Positions 34,494-43,315 of a stretch of 64,000 bases of DNA are shown here, piece by piece (within the stretch, counting starts at the first letter, position 1; the number at the start of each line of letters is the position of its first letter). The notes beneath the pieces were generated by a model that searched no databases, was not told where the DNA came from, and saw nothing but the letters and a program-made list of their open reading frames with translations. Source of the DNA: Dyadobacter psychrotolerans. GTDB lineage: Bacteria > Bacteroidota > Bacteroidia > Cytophagales > Spirosomataceae. The stretch covers positions 1 through 64,000 of the forward strand of contig NZ_SMFL01000015.1 in NCBI RefSeq assembly GCF_004349265.1, in the 5' to 3' direction. The translations under genes were made by a program, and so were the position numbers.

Positions 34494-35597
34494 ATGAAAA
34501 GAATTAAGAAGACTTTTTCCTTTTTTTACAAATGTTTTGTCATCTACACACTAGTTGTTTACGCACTGCTTTTCTGGTTTCCGTTCAAAGGCTGGTTTTG
34601 GGGTTTTGTCATGATGTCCTTCCCGGTAGTCATCGCCGGGCATTTGATCATTCTTGCCTTTTCTCTTTTTTCCAGCCGTAAAAATGTACTTCTCCCTTTG
34701 CTAGTGCTTTTACTGGGGTGCATTTTCCTGCCGCGTACGTATTCTTTCAGATCTGGTCCGGAAAAGGTAACATCCAAACAGGAAAAATCATTCAAGGTGA
34801 TGAGTTATAATGTACATGGTTTCCAGCACAATTCTCAGGCTTCCAAAGATCAGGTTAACCGTGACATTAAGGAAATGAAAGAATGGATTGTCAATACAAA
34901 GGCGGATATACTTTGTCTGCCGGAATACATCAACTACTCCAATACTGAACTAATGGATGCGACACTGGAGTTGAAAAGGGCAGGTTATAAACATGTAGCT
35001 TACCTCAACCAGACAAAATGGAACATGCCACACAGTTACTGGGGAATGGCCATGTTTTCGAAATATCCGATCATAGCGCAAAAGGATACTGTTTTTGAGA
35101 TGCAAAATGGAATGATCCAATCCGATATTAAAGTGCAAGGCAATACTGTCAGACTTATTTCTCTGCATCTGCTTTCTATGACCTTGAAATTGAATGCGTT
35201 CAGGCAGCAAAAAACGTTAAAAGGTGTTGCCCGTGAGTCTAAAAAAACCACTAAGTTAATTAAAAGAGGTTTTGACAACCATGCGCTGGAAATGACCGTA
35301 CTGGAATCCTGGATTAAAGAGTCGCCCTATCCGGTAATCGTGTGCGGTGACTTTAACGAAACACCTTACAGTTATGTCTACGGGAAAACAAGGTCATTAT
35401 TAAAAAGCACATTTGAAGAGAAGGGCAGGGGCTTTGGTTTTACATTTAATAAGCTCCCATATTTTATCCGGATTGATCACCAGTTCTATGACAAAAATAA
35501 ATTAGACCTTGTGGATTTTCAAACTGTTGATTCGGTAAGATACTCCGACCATTATCCACTTATCGGAACCTATGAGTTTGCCAAGGCCAGGGACTGA
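34494..35597 (+). CDS. Membrane-anchored endonuclease/exonuclease/phosphatase-family protein
   Basis: 367 residues from the ATG at 34494 (MKRIKKTFSFFYKCFVIYTL). The earlier ATG at 34437 lies upstream of the likely promoter. Three hydrophobic segments fill the first about 80 residues, so the catalytic domain is membrane-tethered. The EEP fold shows KVMSYNVHGFQ (first Asn), ILCLPEYINYS (metal-binding Glu), SYWGMAMFSKYPI, VIVCGDFNETPYSYVYG (Asp/Asn) and the final YSDHYPLIG (catalytic Asp-His pair). Members cleave phosphodiesters in nucleic acids, phospholipids or inositol phosphates, and the substrate here is unknown. Confidence 0.88.
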   Translation: MKRIKKTFSFFYKCFVIYTLVVYALLFWFPFKGWFWGFVMMSFPVVIAGHLIILAFSLFSSRKNVLLPLLVLLLGCIFLPRTYSFRSGPEKVTSKQEKSFKVMSYNVHGFQHNSQASKDQVNRDIKEMKEWIVNTKADILCLPEYINYSNTELMDATLELKRAGYKHVAYLNQTKWNMPHSYWGMAMFSKYPIIAQKDTVFEMQNGMIQSDIKVQGNTVRLISLHLLSMTLKLNAFRQQKTLKGVARESKKTTKLIKRGFDNHALEMTVLESWIKESPYPVIVCGDFNETPYSYVYGKTRSLLKSTFEEKGRGFGFTFNKLPYFIRIDHQFYDKNKLDLVDFQTVDSVRYSDHYPLIGTYEFAKARD

Positions 35598-35612
35598 TTT
35601 CGATAAATAGCT

Positions 35613-35653
35613 ATAAATGAGAAAAGCCCCATGTCGGGGCTTTTCTCATTTAT
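35613..35653. terminator. Bidirectional terminator shared by convergent genes
   Basis: Perfect 18-bp arms (35613-35630 and 35636-35653), loop atgtc, with the core gaaaagcccc/ggggcttttc. The right arm contains the stop codon of the DUF4907 gene (35646-35648), so the hairpin overlaps the coding end of that gene. Confidence 0.88.
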
Positions 35654-36005
35654 AATTAACTCCTAAACTATCCAGTTCTTCGAGCGTGACAGTAGGCGGA
35701 AAAACCGCATGCTCTAATTTGTAAATGACCAGACCGGCCGTTTTTAATGCCAGCTCTTTACTTTCAAAACTTTTTGTACCCGGCACGCCAGGCAAAAAAG
35801 GTTGTTCTATAATGGCTGTGGTGTCCTGTAAAATCAGGTATCCCCAGCCAGTTTCTCTTTGAAATGCCTCCGCTTTTAAATTGCGAAAGCCTTCGCTGCC
35901 CGGCCCATTACTTACTTTCGAGCGGTTCGAGAAGTAAAAAAAGGCTGCAACAGCAAAGGCTATCAGGCAGATCAGAACAATTATATTTTTGTTTCTGCTG
36001 CTCAC
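35646..36005 (-). CDS. DUF4907-like membrane-anchored protein
   Basis: 119 residues: one N-terminal transmembrane or signal-anchor helix (NIIVLICLIAFAVAAFFYF, about 7-25) and a small periplasmic domain with GWGYLILQDTTAIIEQPFLPG and FESKELALKTAGLVIYKLEH. It ends with LEELDSLGVNY. This layout matches Bacteroidota DUF4907 proteins, whose function is unknown. It follows the Kelch lipoprotein gene by 6 bp, so the two are surely co-transcribed, and its stop lies inside the terminator hairpin. Confidence 0.78.
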   Translation of the reverse strand: MSSRNKNIIVLICLIAFAVAAFFYFSNRSKVSNGPGSEGFRNLKAEAFQRETGWGYLILQDTTAIIEQPFLPGVPGTKSFESKELALKTAGLVIYKLEHAVFPPTVTLEELDSLGVNYK

Positions 36006-36011
36006 GGTATT

Positions 36012-37049
36012 TTAGTTATTATCGTCAGCGTTGACCGGTGAAGTAGGATCAAATGCCCAGAAATCATCCACATTGATAGATCCAGAAACACCTGTTCCGA
36101 TAAATCCGATATCTCCGAAACTGAATCCTGCTGCATAACTTCTTGCAGAGCCTGATTCAAATGGTGTCATAGCTGTCCAGGTATTGGTTGTTGGTGCATA
36201 CTCCCAAACATCAGAAAGTCCTGTTCCGCCTACGATATAAGCTTTGTTGTTGATAACCAGCGTAAATCCAAATGCACGTGCTGTAAGATCCGTCCAGGTA
36301 TCTCCGGTATCCACCATCTTATTCCATGAGCCCAATCCGCTATTTCCGGCTGGATCAAACTGGTAAAGGTCTTTTGTGTTGGCGGTAGAGTTGTTCTGGC
36401 CAAAACCAACATAAGCTTTTCCGTCAATCACAAATGAATTTGCTCCACGGCGTTTACCACCTGTAAAGGTTGCAACTTCAGCCCATTTATCCGTTGCCGG
36501 GTCGTAGCTGTAAAAATCCTGATAGAAGTTTGTTCCGTTGTATCCCAGACCCACATAGCCTTTTCCGTTTACAACAAATGCAGATGCGTTGTTACGTGTT
36601 CCGGCAAAGTCAGCAACTTTTTTCCACAAGTTGGTAGCAGGATCGTATTGGTAGAAATCTTTTTTGTATCCGTTGTCTACCAAAGTATTTCCATCGTAAC
36701 CTGTTCCTACGTATGCTTTTCCGCTGATTACGAAGGCAACTGCATCATGTCTTCCTGTGCCTGTGTAATCTGCGATCTGTGACCAGATTTTAGTGCTAAC
36801 ATCATAAGCCCAAAAGTCCTTAACACGGGAAACGGTTTCGCTTGTACTTCCTGTTCCGATGTATCCCTTACTGCCGATTGAAAAACTAACTGCACGGCTT
36901 CTTGCAGATCCTCCGAAGGACGGCAGTCCAGCTTTGTACCAGTTTCCAACTTTGTCTGCTTCTACATCATCGTTATTACAGCTAAACTGAAGTAAGGCAG
37001 TAGACGCAACCAGGAGGGCTAATGAGGTCTTTTTTAAAGTATTAAACAT
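36012..37049 (-). CDS. Kelch-repeat beta-propeller lipoprotein
   Basis: 345-residue exported lipoprotein (signal MFNTLKKTSLALLVASTALL, lipobox LQFSC). The mature part is a run of about six Kelch repeats. Each has a 'G(K/S)xYVGxG' turn and a later 'DFWAYDxxTxxW' strand: GSKGYIGTG/DFWAYDVSTKIW, GKAYVGTG/DFYQYDPATNLW, GKGYVGLG/DFYSYDPATDKW, GKAYVGFG/DLYQFDPAG, NKAYIVGG/DVWEYAPTTNTW, DIGFIGTG/DFWAFDPTSP. Such propellers bind proteins or glycans, or act as N-acetylneuraminate epimerases (NanM), but no sialic acid genes are near. It diverges from the DUF4270 lipoprotein gene. Confidence 0.9.
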   Translation of the reverse strand: MFNTLKKTSLALLVASTALLQFSCNNDDVEADKVGNWYKAGLPSFGGSARSRAVSFSIGSKGYIGTGSTSETVSRVKDFWAYDVSTKIWSQIADYTGTGRHDAVAFVISGKAYVGTGYDGNTLVDNGYKKDFYQYDPATNLWKKVADFAGTRNNASAFVVNGKGYVGLGYNGTNFYQDFYSYDPATDKWAEVATFTGGKRRGANSFVIDGKAYVGFGQNNSTANTKDLYQFDPAGNSGLGSWNKMVDTGDTWTDLTARAFGFTLVINNKAYIVGGTGLSDVWEYAPTTNTWTAMTPFESGSARSYAAGFSFGDIGFIGTGVSGSINVDDFWAFDPTSPVNADDNN

Positions 37050-37535
37050 GAAAAAATTATGGTTTGACTAATTGTTACAAATGAATTATTCTACTTGGTT
37101 TTTAAACTTAACTTAAATATCGTGGATATTTCCGTCGGGCAGCACGGAGGTTTTCCAATGAAATTTTCTGCAAACATAACATCTTGAACCTGCTAAGAGA
37201 AATATATATGTACTTTTTAACAAAAGTTATGATACCTGATTGAATTTTTAACGCATAATAGTTCGTTATGTTGTTCGGAAAAGGTGTTCATATATCAAAA
37301 TTCAACGCCTCAGCTAAATGCTAAATAATGCAGTCAGGGATAAACAGGTTATGTTTTCTTTCCTAATTTTTAGTGTCTGCCACTATTTCCGGTCAGTCTG
37401 CGTAGTGTTGTAAAACGCAGGTGAATTACATTTATATACTTTTCCATTCACATTAATTATCAATACGCCCCGGCGTTTTGTTTTGTTGCATAAACGTTGA
37501 TATTCATAAATTTTACCTTTTATAGTAATTACATC
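37050..37535. other. Intergenic region between divergent Kelch and DUF4270 genes
   Basis: About 490 bp of AT-rich sequence with no credible ORF. The plus-strand promoter of the DUF4270 gene is at its right end. I could not identify a consensus promoter for the Kelch gene. A weak inverted repeat tccgt...acgga (around 37130-37146) is the only other structure noted. Confidence 0.4.
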
Positions 37536-37565
37536 TTGTTATTAACGTTACATCTGATAATTTTG
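37536..37565 (+). promoter_or_regulatory. Promoter of the DUF4270 gene
   Basis: -33 TTG (37536-37538), 19-base spacer, -7 TAATTTTG (37558-37565), fitting the Bacteroidota consensus. Transcription start would be near 37572, about 16 nt before the ATG at 37589. Confidence 0.7.
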
Positions 37566-37588
37566 CACTTTTACCGTTCTTGCCTTAA

Positions 37589-38995
37589 ATGAAATTTATT
37601 TCCTCTTGTTTCAAAACGTTTTCCGCTGTTGTTCCTAAATTTCTGGTTGTAACAGGTTTAAGCCTTGCTTTTGCGGGCTGTCAGTGGGGCGACCAAATAG
37701 AAGCCATCGAACAACCAAATCCGGATGACTTTACTGCTTTATACTCCGATACCACTTCTATAAGTATATCAACCGTTGCACCGGACTCGGTTATGACAGG
37801 TTCTTCTTCCAGATTATTCTTTGGGAGATATAAAGATCCGTATCTGGGAAAAATGCACGCGGCTTCCTTTTTTCAGCCATCTCTGGGAGAATCTTCCATA
37901 GCACTGGCGGATAAGGCTGTCTATGACTCACTGATTTTGTCACTGCGTTATGATGGCTATTATTATGGTGATACAATGAAAGTAATGAACATGTCGGTTC
38001 ATGCGCTGACGGAAGACATTACACTTAAAAATGCCTATTATAACAGCAATACAACTCCCTACGAGGCACAGCCAATTGGGAAAATCAGCTTTTACCCAAC
38101 ACCCAGACCAAACGTCAACAATGCGAGAAGAGATTTAAAAATCAAACTGTCTAATACGCTTGGACAAAAGATTTTCGATATGGCTAAGGCTAATTTGATA
38201 ACTAATAATACGGAGTTTATTAATGTATTAAAAGGGATTGTAGTACTTCCCGGTGCATCAGATAACGGATCGGTTGTTGGCTTCAAGACAATAGACGCCA
38301 ATACTTCTATTCAACTGCACTATCATACTCCGGACATTGAAGGTGTAACCAAAGATTCTACAGTCCTTCAGCTTGCAGCACTTTACAATCAGCTTGGCGG
38401 TGATAGGAGCCAGACAGCTTTGGCTAAATTGCCTCATACGATTCGTGTCGCACTTCCCTCTGCCCAGACGCAGAATATGAGTTTCATTCAGGCAGGACCA
38501 GGCATTATGACACGTGTTGATCTTCCAACGGTTCGTCAGCTAAAATATAATAACTATTCCTTTGCTAACCGGGCATACATTTACATTGAGCCTTTGAAGT
38601 TATCCGCGGAATATCCGTTTGTGGCGCCCCAAACATTATATGTGTATTTGTGTGATAAGAACAATGAATACATCCGAAGCGCTGGCTATCCGGTGGAACT
38701 TTCTACACTCAGCGGTGCCCCTGTAACAGCTACATTAACCAACGACCTGGTCAACAACAAATCATTTTACCGTATTGACGTCAGTCAGTATGTAAGCGAT
38801 ATTCTCAGAAGTGATTCCGAGGAAATTTATGGATTGCTTTTAAGGACTTCTGCAATTTCTACAACTGATCCTTCTTTTCCGGATTTAAATACGGAATTCA
38901 GCAAAGGTTTTAACAGGCTGATCATTGGAAATCAGGCAAACCAGAATGGGAAATTGAAACTGGAATTGTATTACACAACAGTGAAGATCAACTAG
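37589..38995 (+). CDS. DUF4270-family lipoprotein
   Basis: 468 residues with an N-terminal export signal and lipobox (LSLAFAGC, Cys near residue 31) followed by QWGDQIEAIEQPNPDDFTAL. The opening region (DTTSISISTVAPDSVMTGSS, LFFGRYKDPYLGKMHAASFFQP) and the repeated beta-strand text AVYDSLILSLRYDGYYYGDT match the DUF4270 family, which is confined to Bacteroidota and has no assigned function. Members look like large beta-sandwich cell-surface or periplasmic lipoproteins. In this window it stands opposite a Kelch/DUF4907 pair. Confidence 0.85.
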   Translation: MKFISSCFKTFSAVVPKFLVVTGLSLAFAGCQWGDQIEAIEQPNPDDFTALYSDTTSISISTVAPDSVMTGSSSRLFFGRYKDPYLGKMHAASFFQPSLGESSIALADKAVYDSLILSLRYDGYYYGDTMKVMNMSVHALTEDITLKNAYYNSNTTPYEAQPIGKISFYPTPRPNVNNARRDLKIKLSNTLGQKIFDMAKANLITNNTEFINVLKGIVVLPGASDNGSVVGFKTIDANTSIQLHYHTPDIEGVTKDSTVLQLAALYNQLGGDRSQTALAKLPHTIRVALPSAQTQNMSFIQAGPGIMTRVDLPTVRQLKYNNYSFANRAYIYIEPLKLSAEYPFVAPQTLYVYLCDKNNEYIRSAGYPVELSTLSGAPVTATLTNDLVNNKSFYRIDVSQYVSDILRSDSEEIYGLLLRTSAISTTDPSFPDLNTEFSKGFNRLIIGNQANQNGKLKLELYYTTVKIN

Positions 38996-39018
38996 AAAGA
39001 AACATAGAGTAGCTTTTT

Positions 39019-39055
39019 CAGGCCTGCAATTTTTCGAAATTGCAGGCCTGTTTTT
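39019..39055 (+). terminator. Intrinsic terminator of the DUF4270 gene, UUCG loop
   Basis: 14-bp perfect stem caggcctgcaattt (39019-39032) with aaattgcaggcctg (39037-39050), closing the tetraloop TTCG, followed by TTTTT (39051-39055). It sits directly before the stop codon of the convergent bestrophin-like gene. Confidence 0.92.
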
Positions 39056-39056
39056 G

Positions 39057-39959
39057 TTACATGACGTAACCGTTCTTTGGCAAAATCTTATCCGGAATAT
39101 TTTCGTCTCCGATCAGCTGGAGCAAATTGATCTCTATGGTTCTGCATAAAGATGTCATTGGAATGTCGTTTGGTACATTTTCGAAAGGACTTTGCATTAC
39201 ATATGAAATGTTTTCCATATAGAAAAATAGGAATGAAATCAAAAATGTAATTGGAATGGAGATACGTCCAATACTTTCTATAAGTCCCATTGGTAAAATA
39301 ATGGTAAACAAAAAGATGACCAGATGGACAAAGAAACTGTATTGCGTAGGAAATATTGTATTCTTGATCCGCTCACATTTACCCATGGAGTCGCACAGGC
39401 GGGCAATGGTGCCATCCAGACTCTGAAACAGGATCCGGTCGATTTCTCCTCTTTGAAAAGAGTTTGTCAATCTTTCCTGTATAAGCTGTAAAATCGCATT
39501 GGGTATGTTGTCATGCCCTTTTACGTAAAGTAATTCATCTGCCTTTAAATGAAGATCTGCCATAATTAAAATGGGTTCTTTTCTGAGGGAGTTGCTCAAT
39601 GCATAACACCATGCGATTTGTAAATGCGTTACATTTTCAATTATTTCAGTTCTTTCCCTGGCCTTGGGATCGATAAAAGACATTGCCTGCCGGATTAATG
39701 TCCTGCTGTCATTTACGATTGCTCCCCATATCTGGCGAGCTTCCCACCAGCGGTCATAAGCTGAGTTGGTACGAAACCCCAAAAGCAGGGAAAGTGCCGT
39801 ACCGACTATGGTAATCATGGAAATCGGGAAAACCAAAAAGTCCCAGTTGTGATATTGATAAAGATAAAAAACCAGCGCAGCGTAACTCGTAACACCAACG
39901 ACGCCAATCCAAATGCCTTTCAGCAGCCGCCAGATTGAAAATACTTCTTTAACGTACAT
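39057..39959 (-). CDS. Bestrophin-like chloride/anion channel family protein
   Basis: 300 residues from the ATG at 39959 (MYVKEVFSIWRLLKGIWIG). The longer open frame to 40097 reaches into the stop of the RND gene and crosses its terminator, so I reject that start. The product has four main hydrophobic segments and the signature LLLGFRTNSAYDRWWEARQIWGAIVND (positions about 54-80), diagnostic of bestrophin/UPF0187 proteins. Bacterial homologues form pentameric channels, either cation-conducting (as in Klebsiella) or anion-conducting. The selectivity here cannot be told. A late conserved stretch is ENISYVMQSPFENVPNDIPM (about 244-263). Confidence 0.9.
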   Translation of the reverse strand: MYVKEVFSIWRLLKGIWIGVVGVTSYAALVFYLYQYHNWDFLVFPISMITIVGTALSLLLGFRTNSAYDRWWEARQIWGAIVNDSRTLIRQAMSFIDPKARERTEIIENVTHLQIAWCYALSNSLRKEPILIMADLHLKADELLYVKGHDNIPNAILQLIQERLTNSFQRGEIDRILFQSLDGTIARLCDSMGKCERIKNTIFPTQYSFFVHLVIFLFTIILPMGLIESIGRISIPITFLISFLFFYMENISYVMQSPFENVPNDIPMTSLCRTIEINLLQLIGDENIPDKILPKNGYVM

Positions 39960-40039
39960 AAAAACAGGTAGGAAGATGAAATAATAAAAGGGCTGATTCG
40001 TACTGAAAGAAAAACAATTATACCAATGTAGTCTAAAGC

Positions 40040-40073
40040 AAACAAGCACGGAACAATTGCCCCGCGCTTGTTT
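40040..40073 (-). terminator. Terminator of the efflux operon
   Basis: 12-bp arms aaacaagcacgg (40040-40051) and ccgcgcttgttt (40062-40073) with one mismatch. It lies 21 bp past the RND gene stop on the minus strand. Confidence 0.7.
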
Positions 40074-40093
40074 AAAATTATTTATTATTTTGT

Positions 40094-43000
40094 TCAAACA
40101 GCTTTGTTTTCCTCGGCAGCTTTTTTGAATTTCTTTTTATTTGCTATTTTTTCAATGGCTACAAAAAGAACCGGAACTACGAAGATCGCCAGTGACGTTG
40201 CCGCAAGCATACCGCCGAATACAGTCCAGCCAATTGTTTTACGAGATTCAGCTGCTGCACCGCTGGCAAATGCCAAAGGAAGTACCCCAAGTATAAACGC
40301 CAGTGAGGTCATGATAATGGGCCTTAAACGAAGCTGCACTGCTTCCAGCGTCGCTTTGACAAGCTCCATACCACCATCTACACGCTCTTTGGCAAATTCA
40401 ACGATCAAAATCGCGTTCTTAGCCGCAAGCCCAATCAGCGTAATCAAACCAATCTGCGCGTAAATGTTATTGGTAAGGTTTGGAAGCAATGTTAAAGTGA
40501 TAATCGAACCGAGTGCACCAATAGGAACGGCGAAAAGTACAGAGAACGGAATCGACCAGCTTTCATACAGTGCAGCCAGAAACAGGAATACAAAGACAAT
40601 CGATATGGCAAAAATGGTGATCGTACTGTCTCCCGCCTTTATTTCCTCAGAACTCATACCGGAGAACTCATAGCCATAACCGGCCGGTAATGTAGATGCA
40701 GCTACTTCGCGGAAGGCCTGGATTGCCTGGCCGCTACTGAATCCCGGTTTAGGAACTCCGTTAATTTCTATGGATCGGTAGATGTTATAGTGAGAAATCA
40801 AAGCAGGGTTTTCAACGACCTTCGAGCTAACCAATGCACTAAGCGGGATCATGTTTCCTTCTTTATTTCTGACATAAAACTTATTGATCTGATCCAGGTT
40901 GGAGCGGAAACTGCTGTCAGCCTGCACCATCACACGGAAGTTACGTCCGTAAAGGTTAAAGTCATTGATATAACTGCTACCCAAAAGTGTCGATAACGTA
41001 CTAAAAACATCATTCACCTGAACGCCCAGTTTTTTGGTTTTGTCGCGATCTACGTCAATCTGGTAACTTGGTGTTCTGGCATTAAAGAAGGTATATGCCA
41101 TCGCAATTTCAGGACGCTGATTTATAGCAGCCAAAAACTTTTTGTTAACCGCTTCAAACTGCTGGATGTTATCCGTGCTCGTGGTCTGCTGAAGTTCAAA
41201 GGTAACCCCCGAAGTTTGCCCAAGTCCCGGGATAGCCGGCGGTGCAATAGCAAGTACACGTGCTTCTTTTATGTCTGCGGTTCTTTCCGAAATTTGTTTA
41301 ATCACTGACTGCACATGGTGTTCTGCTCCTTTACGGTCAGCCCATGGGTGCAGGTTTACAAACATGGTACCAACATTGGATTTGTTCGAGAAACTAATAA
41401 CGTTCAATCCTGCAAGACCACCCACTGTACGCACTTCCGGAATAGCCGAAACACGTTTCATGATTTCCTTGATCATCGCGATGTTACGGGTCGTCGATGT
41501 TGCTTCCTGCATCTCATAAGTCACGAAAAGACGGCCTTCATCTTCAACCGGGATAAATCCTGATGGTTTGTTTTTGAAAAGAAATACAAGACCAACAATC
41601 AGACAGATCATCATGATCACAACGTACGGAGTTCCTTTAATCCATTTGGCAACTCCACGTGTGTAAGAATGGGAGACTTTATCAAACCAGCTGTTAAAGC
41701 GGTCAAAGAATTTTTCCAGCCAGTTCTTTTTCTCACCTGCTGCCTTGGTAGGTTTCAGCATGATGGTACATAAAGCAGGAGTAAGAGAAAGGGCTACAAA
41801 TGCAGAAAGCAAAACGGAAACCGCGATGGTAATTGCAAACTGTTGATAAAGCCGCCCGACAATACCCGGGACAAAACTCACCGGAACAAACACGGCTGCC
41901 AGAATAAGCGCAATCGCAATAACGGGACCGGATATTTCGGTCATCGCTTTATGTGTAGCATCCTTCGGTGACATCTTCTCATGGTCAATATTATGCTGTA
42001 CGGCTTCCACAACCACAATAGCATCATCCACCACAATACCAATCGCAAGTACAAAGGCAAACAGGGTAAGCGTATTGATCGTAAAGCCGAAAGGAATAAA
42101 GAAAATGAATGTACCGATCAGCGAAACAGGAATAGCCAAAATAGGGATCAGCGTAGCACGCCAGTTCTGAAGAAACAGGAACACCACAATCACAACCAGG
42201 ATCATCGCTTCCGCGAAAGTATGCAGTACTTCTTCAATCGAAACGCGCACAACCGATGCAGTCTCAACCGGAATTACATAATCAACATCCTTTGGAAATG
42301 TCTTTTTCATTTCTGTCAGTGTTTTCATCACACCGTCGTAGGTATCCAACGCATTAGCACCGGGAGCCTGGTAGATCAAAACAAAAGCAGCTGGTTTACC
42401 ATCTACGAAAGCATTGCTGCCGTAATCAAATTTTCCCAGTTCAACACGTGCGATATCTTTCAGATAAACAACACTTCCTTCCGAAGGAGACGAGCGTACA
42501 ACAATGTTTTCAAACTGGTCTTTCGTATTTAAACGGCTGTTTGTCAAAACGCTGTACTCAAAGCTCTGCTGATTAGGCTGTGGATTTCCGCCAACTGTAC
42601 CGGCTGCAACCTGCAAATTCTGCTCTGCCAGCGCTGCTGAGATATCGCTCGGGGTCATTCTTAAGCTGGCAAGTTTTTCAGGATTTAACCAGATACGCAT
42701 ACCAAAGTCATCCGCTCGGGAAACGATATCACCCACACCTTTTACACGCTGCAAGGCATCTTTAAGATAGATGTTTGCATAATTCCCTATAAACTGAGCA
42801 TCATGTGTTCCCTTTGGAGAGTAAAGCGCCAACGCGATCATGATCGAAGGCTGTCTTTTACGAACCGTTAAACCAAGTCTTTTTACAGCATCCGGAAGGG
42901 CAGGTTCTGCTACACTCACACGGTTTTGTACATCAAGCGCTGCAATGTTTACGTCTGTACCAACATCAAAAACGACGTTGATACTGCTTTGGCCGCTACT

Positions 43001-43252
43001 GGTTGAGTTGGAAGACATATAACTCATACCAGGCACACCATTCACCTGGGTTTCAATTGCTGTTGTCGTAGTTTGCTCTACGGTCTGAGCGTCGGCTCCG
43101 GTAAAGTTACCGGTAATTGTAACCGTGGGAGGGGTTACATCCGGATACTGTGCTACCGGCAGGGTTGTTAAGGCAATAAGACCAACCAATACGAGCACAA
43201 CCGAAGTAACGATCGCCGTAACGGGTCTTTTTATAAAAATATCTGCAATCAT
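40094..43252 (-). CDS. RND efflux pump, inner-membrane HAE1-family transporter
   Basis: Proton-driven multidrug exporter of the AcrB/MexB class, 1052 residues. It starts IADIFIKRPVTAIVTSVVLV (TM1), with two large periplasmic loops (about 30-335 and 560-870) and 12 membrane segments. The TM4 motif with the paired proton-relay aspartates is AIGIVVDDAIVVVEAVQHNI (about 402-421), and the TM6 to TM7 linker is long and basic. The second half carries LITLIGLAAKNAILIVEFAK (TM10) as in AcrB. It is the last gene of tetR-tolC-mfp-rnd, 63 bp after the adaptor. The substrates are not predictable. Confidence 0.96.
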   Translation of the reverse strand: MIADIFIKRPVTAIVTSVVLVLVGLIALTTLPVAQYPDVTPPTVTITGNFTGADAQTVEQTTTTAIETQVNGVPGMSYMSSNSTSSGQSSINVVFDVGTDVNIAALDVQNRVSVAEPALPDAVKRLGLTVRKRQPSIMIALALYSPKGTHDAQFIGNYANIYLKDALQRVKGVGDIVSRADDFGMRIWLNPEKLASLRMTPSDISAALAEQNLQVAAGTVGGNPQPNQQSFEYSVLTNSRLNTKDQFENIVVRSSPSEGSVVYLKDIARVELGKFDYGSNAFVDGKPAAFVLIYQAPGANALDTYDGVMKTLTEMKKTFPKDVDYVIPVETASVVRVSIEEVLHTFAEAMILVVIVVFLFLQNWRATLIPILAIPVSLIGTFIFFIPFGFTINTLTLFAFVLAIGIVVDDAIVVVEAVQHNIDHEKMSPKDATHKAMTEISGPVIAIALILAAVFVPVSFVPGIVGRLYQQFAITIAVSVLLSAFVALSLTPALCTIMLKPTKAAGEKKNWLEKFFDRFNSWFDKVSHSYTRGVAKWIKGTPYVVIMMICLIVGLVFLFKNKPSGFIPVEDEGRLFVTYEMQEATSTTRNIAMIKEIMKRVSAIPEVRTVGGLAGLNVISFSNKSNVGTMFVNLHPWADRKGAEHHVQSVIKQISERTADIKEARVLAIAPPAIPGLGQTSGVTFELQQTTSTDNIQQFEAVNKKFLAAINQRPEIAMAYTFFNARTPSYQIDVDRDKTKKLGVQVNDVFSTLSTLLGSSYINDFNLYGRNFRVMVQADSSFRSNLDQINKFYVRNKEGNMIPLSALVSSKVVENPALISHYNIYRSIEINGVPKPGFSSGQAIQAFREVAASTLPAGYGYEFSGMSSEEIKAGDSTITIFAISIVFVFLFLAALYESWSIPFSVLFAVPIGALGSIITLTLLPNLTNNIYAQIGLITLIGLAAKNAILIVEFAKERVDGGMELVKATLEAVQLRLRPIIMTSLAFILGVLPLAFASGAAAESRKTIGWTVFGGMLAATSLAIFVVPVLFVAIEKIANKKKFKKAAEENKAV

Positions 43253-43315
43253 TTTTTTAGTATTTAAGAGAATCAGAAGGAGTGAAAGACTTCATAAGCC
43301 AACATTCCGTATTGC

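Noticed and set aside
39960-40097. Longer N-terminus for the bestrophin-like protein
   Set aside because: The extra 46 residues cross the efflux terminator and reach the RND stop codon. The family start fits the ATG at 39959.
41981-42532. 183-codon plus-strand frame inside the RND pump gene
   Set aside because: Antisense to a well-conserved transporter. The product is Asn/His/Arg-rich and has no signal or domain.
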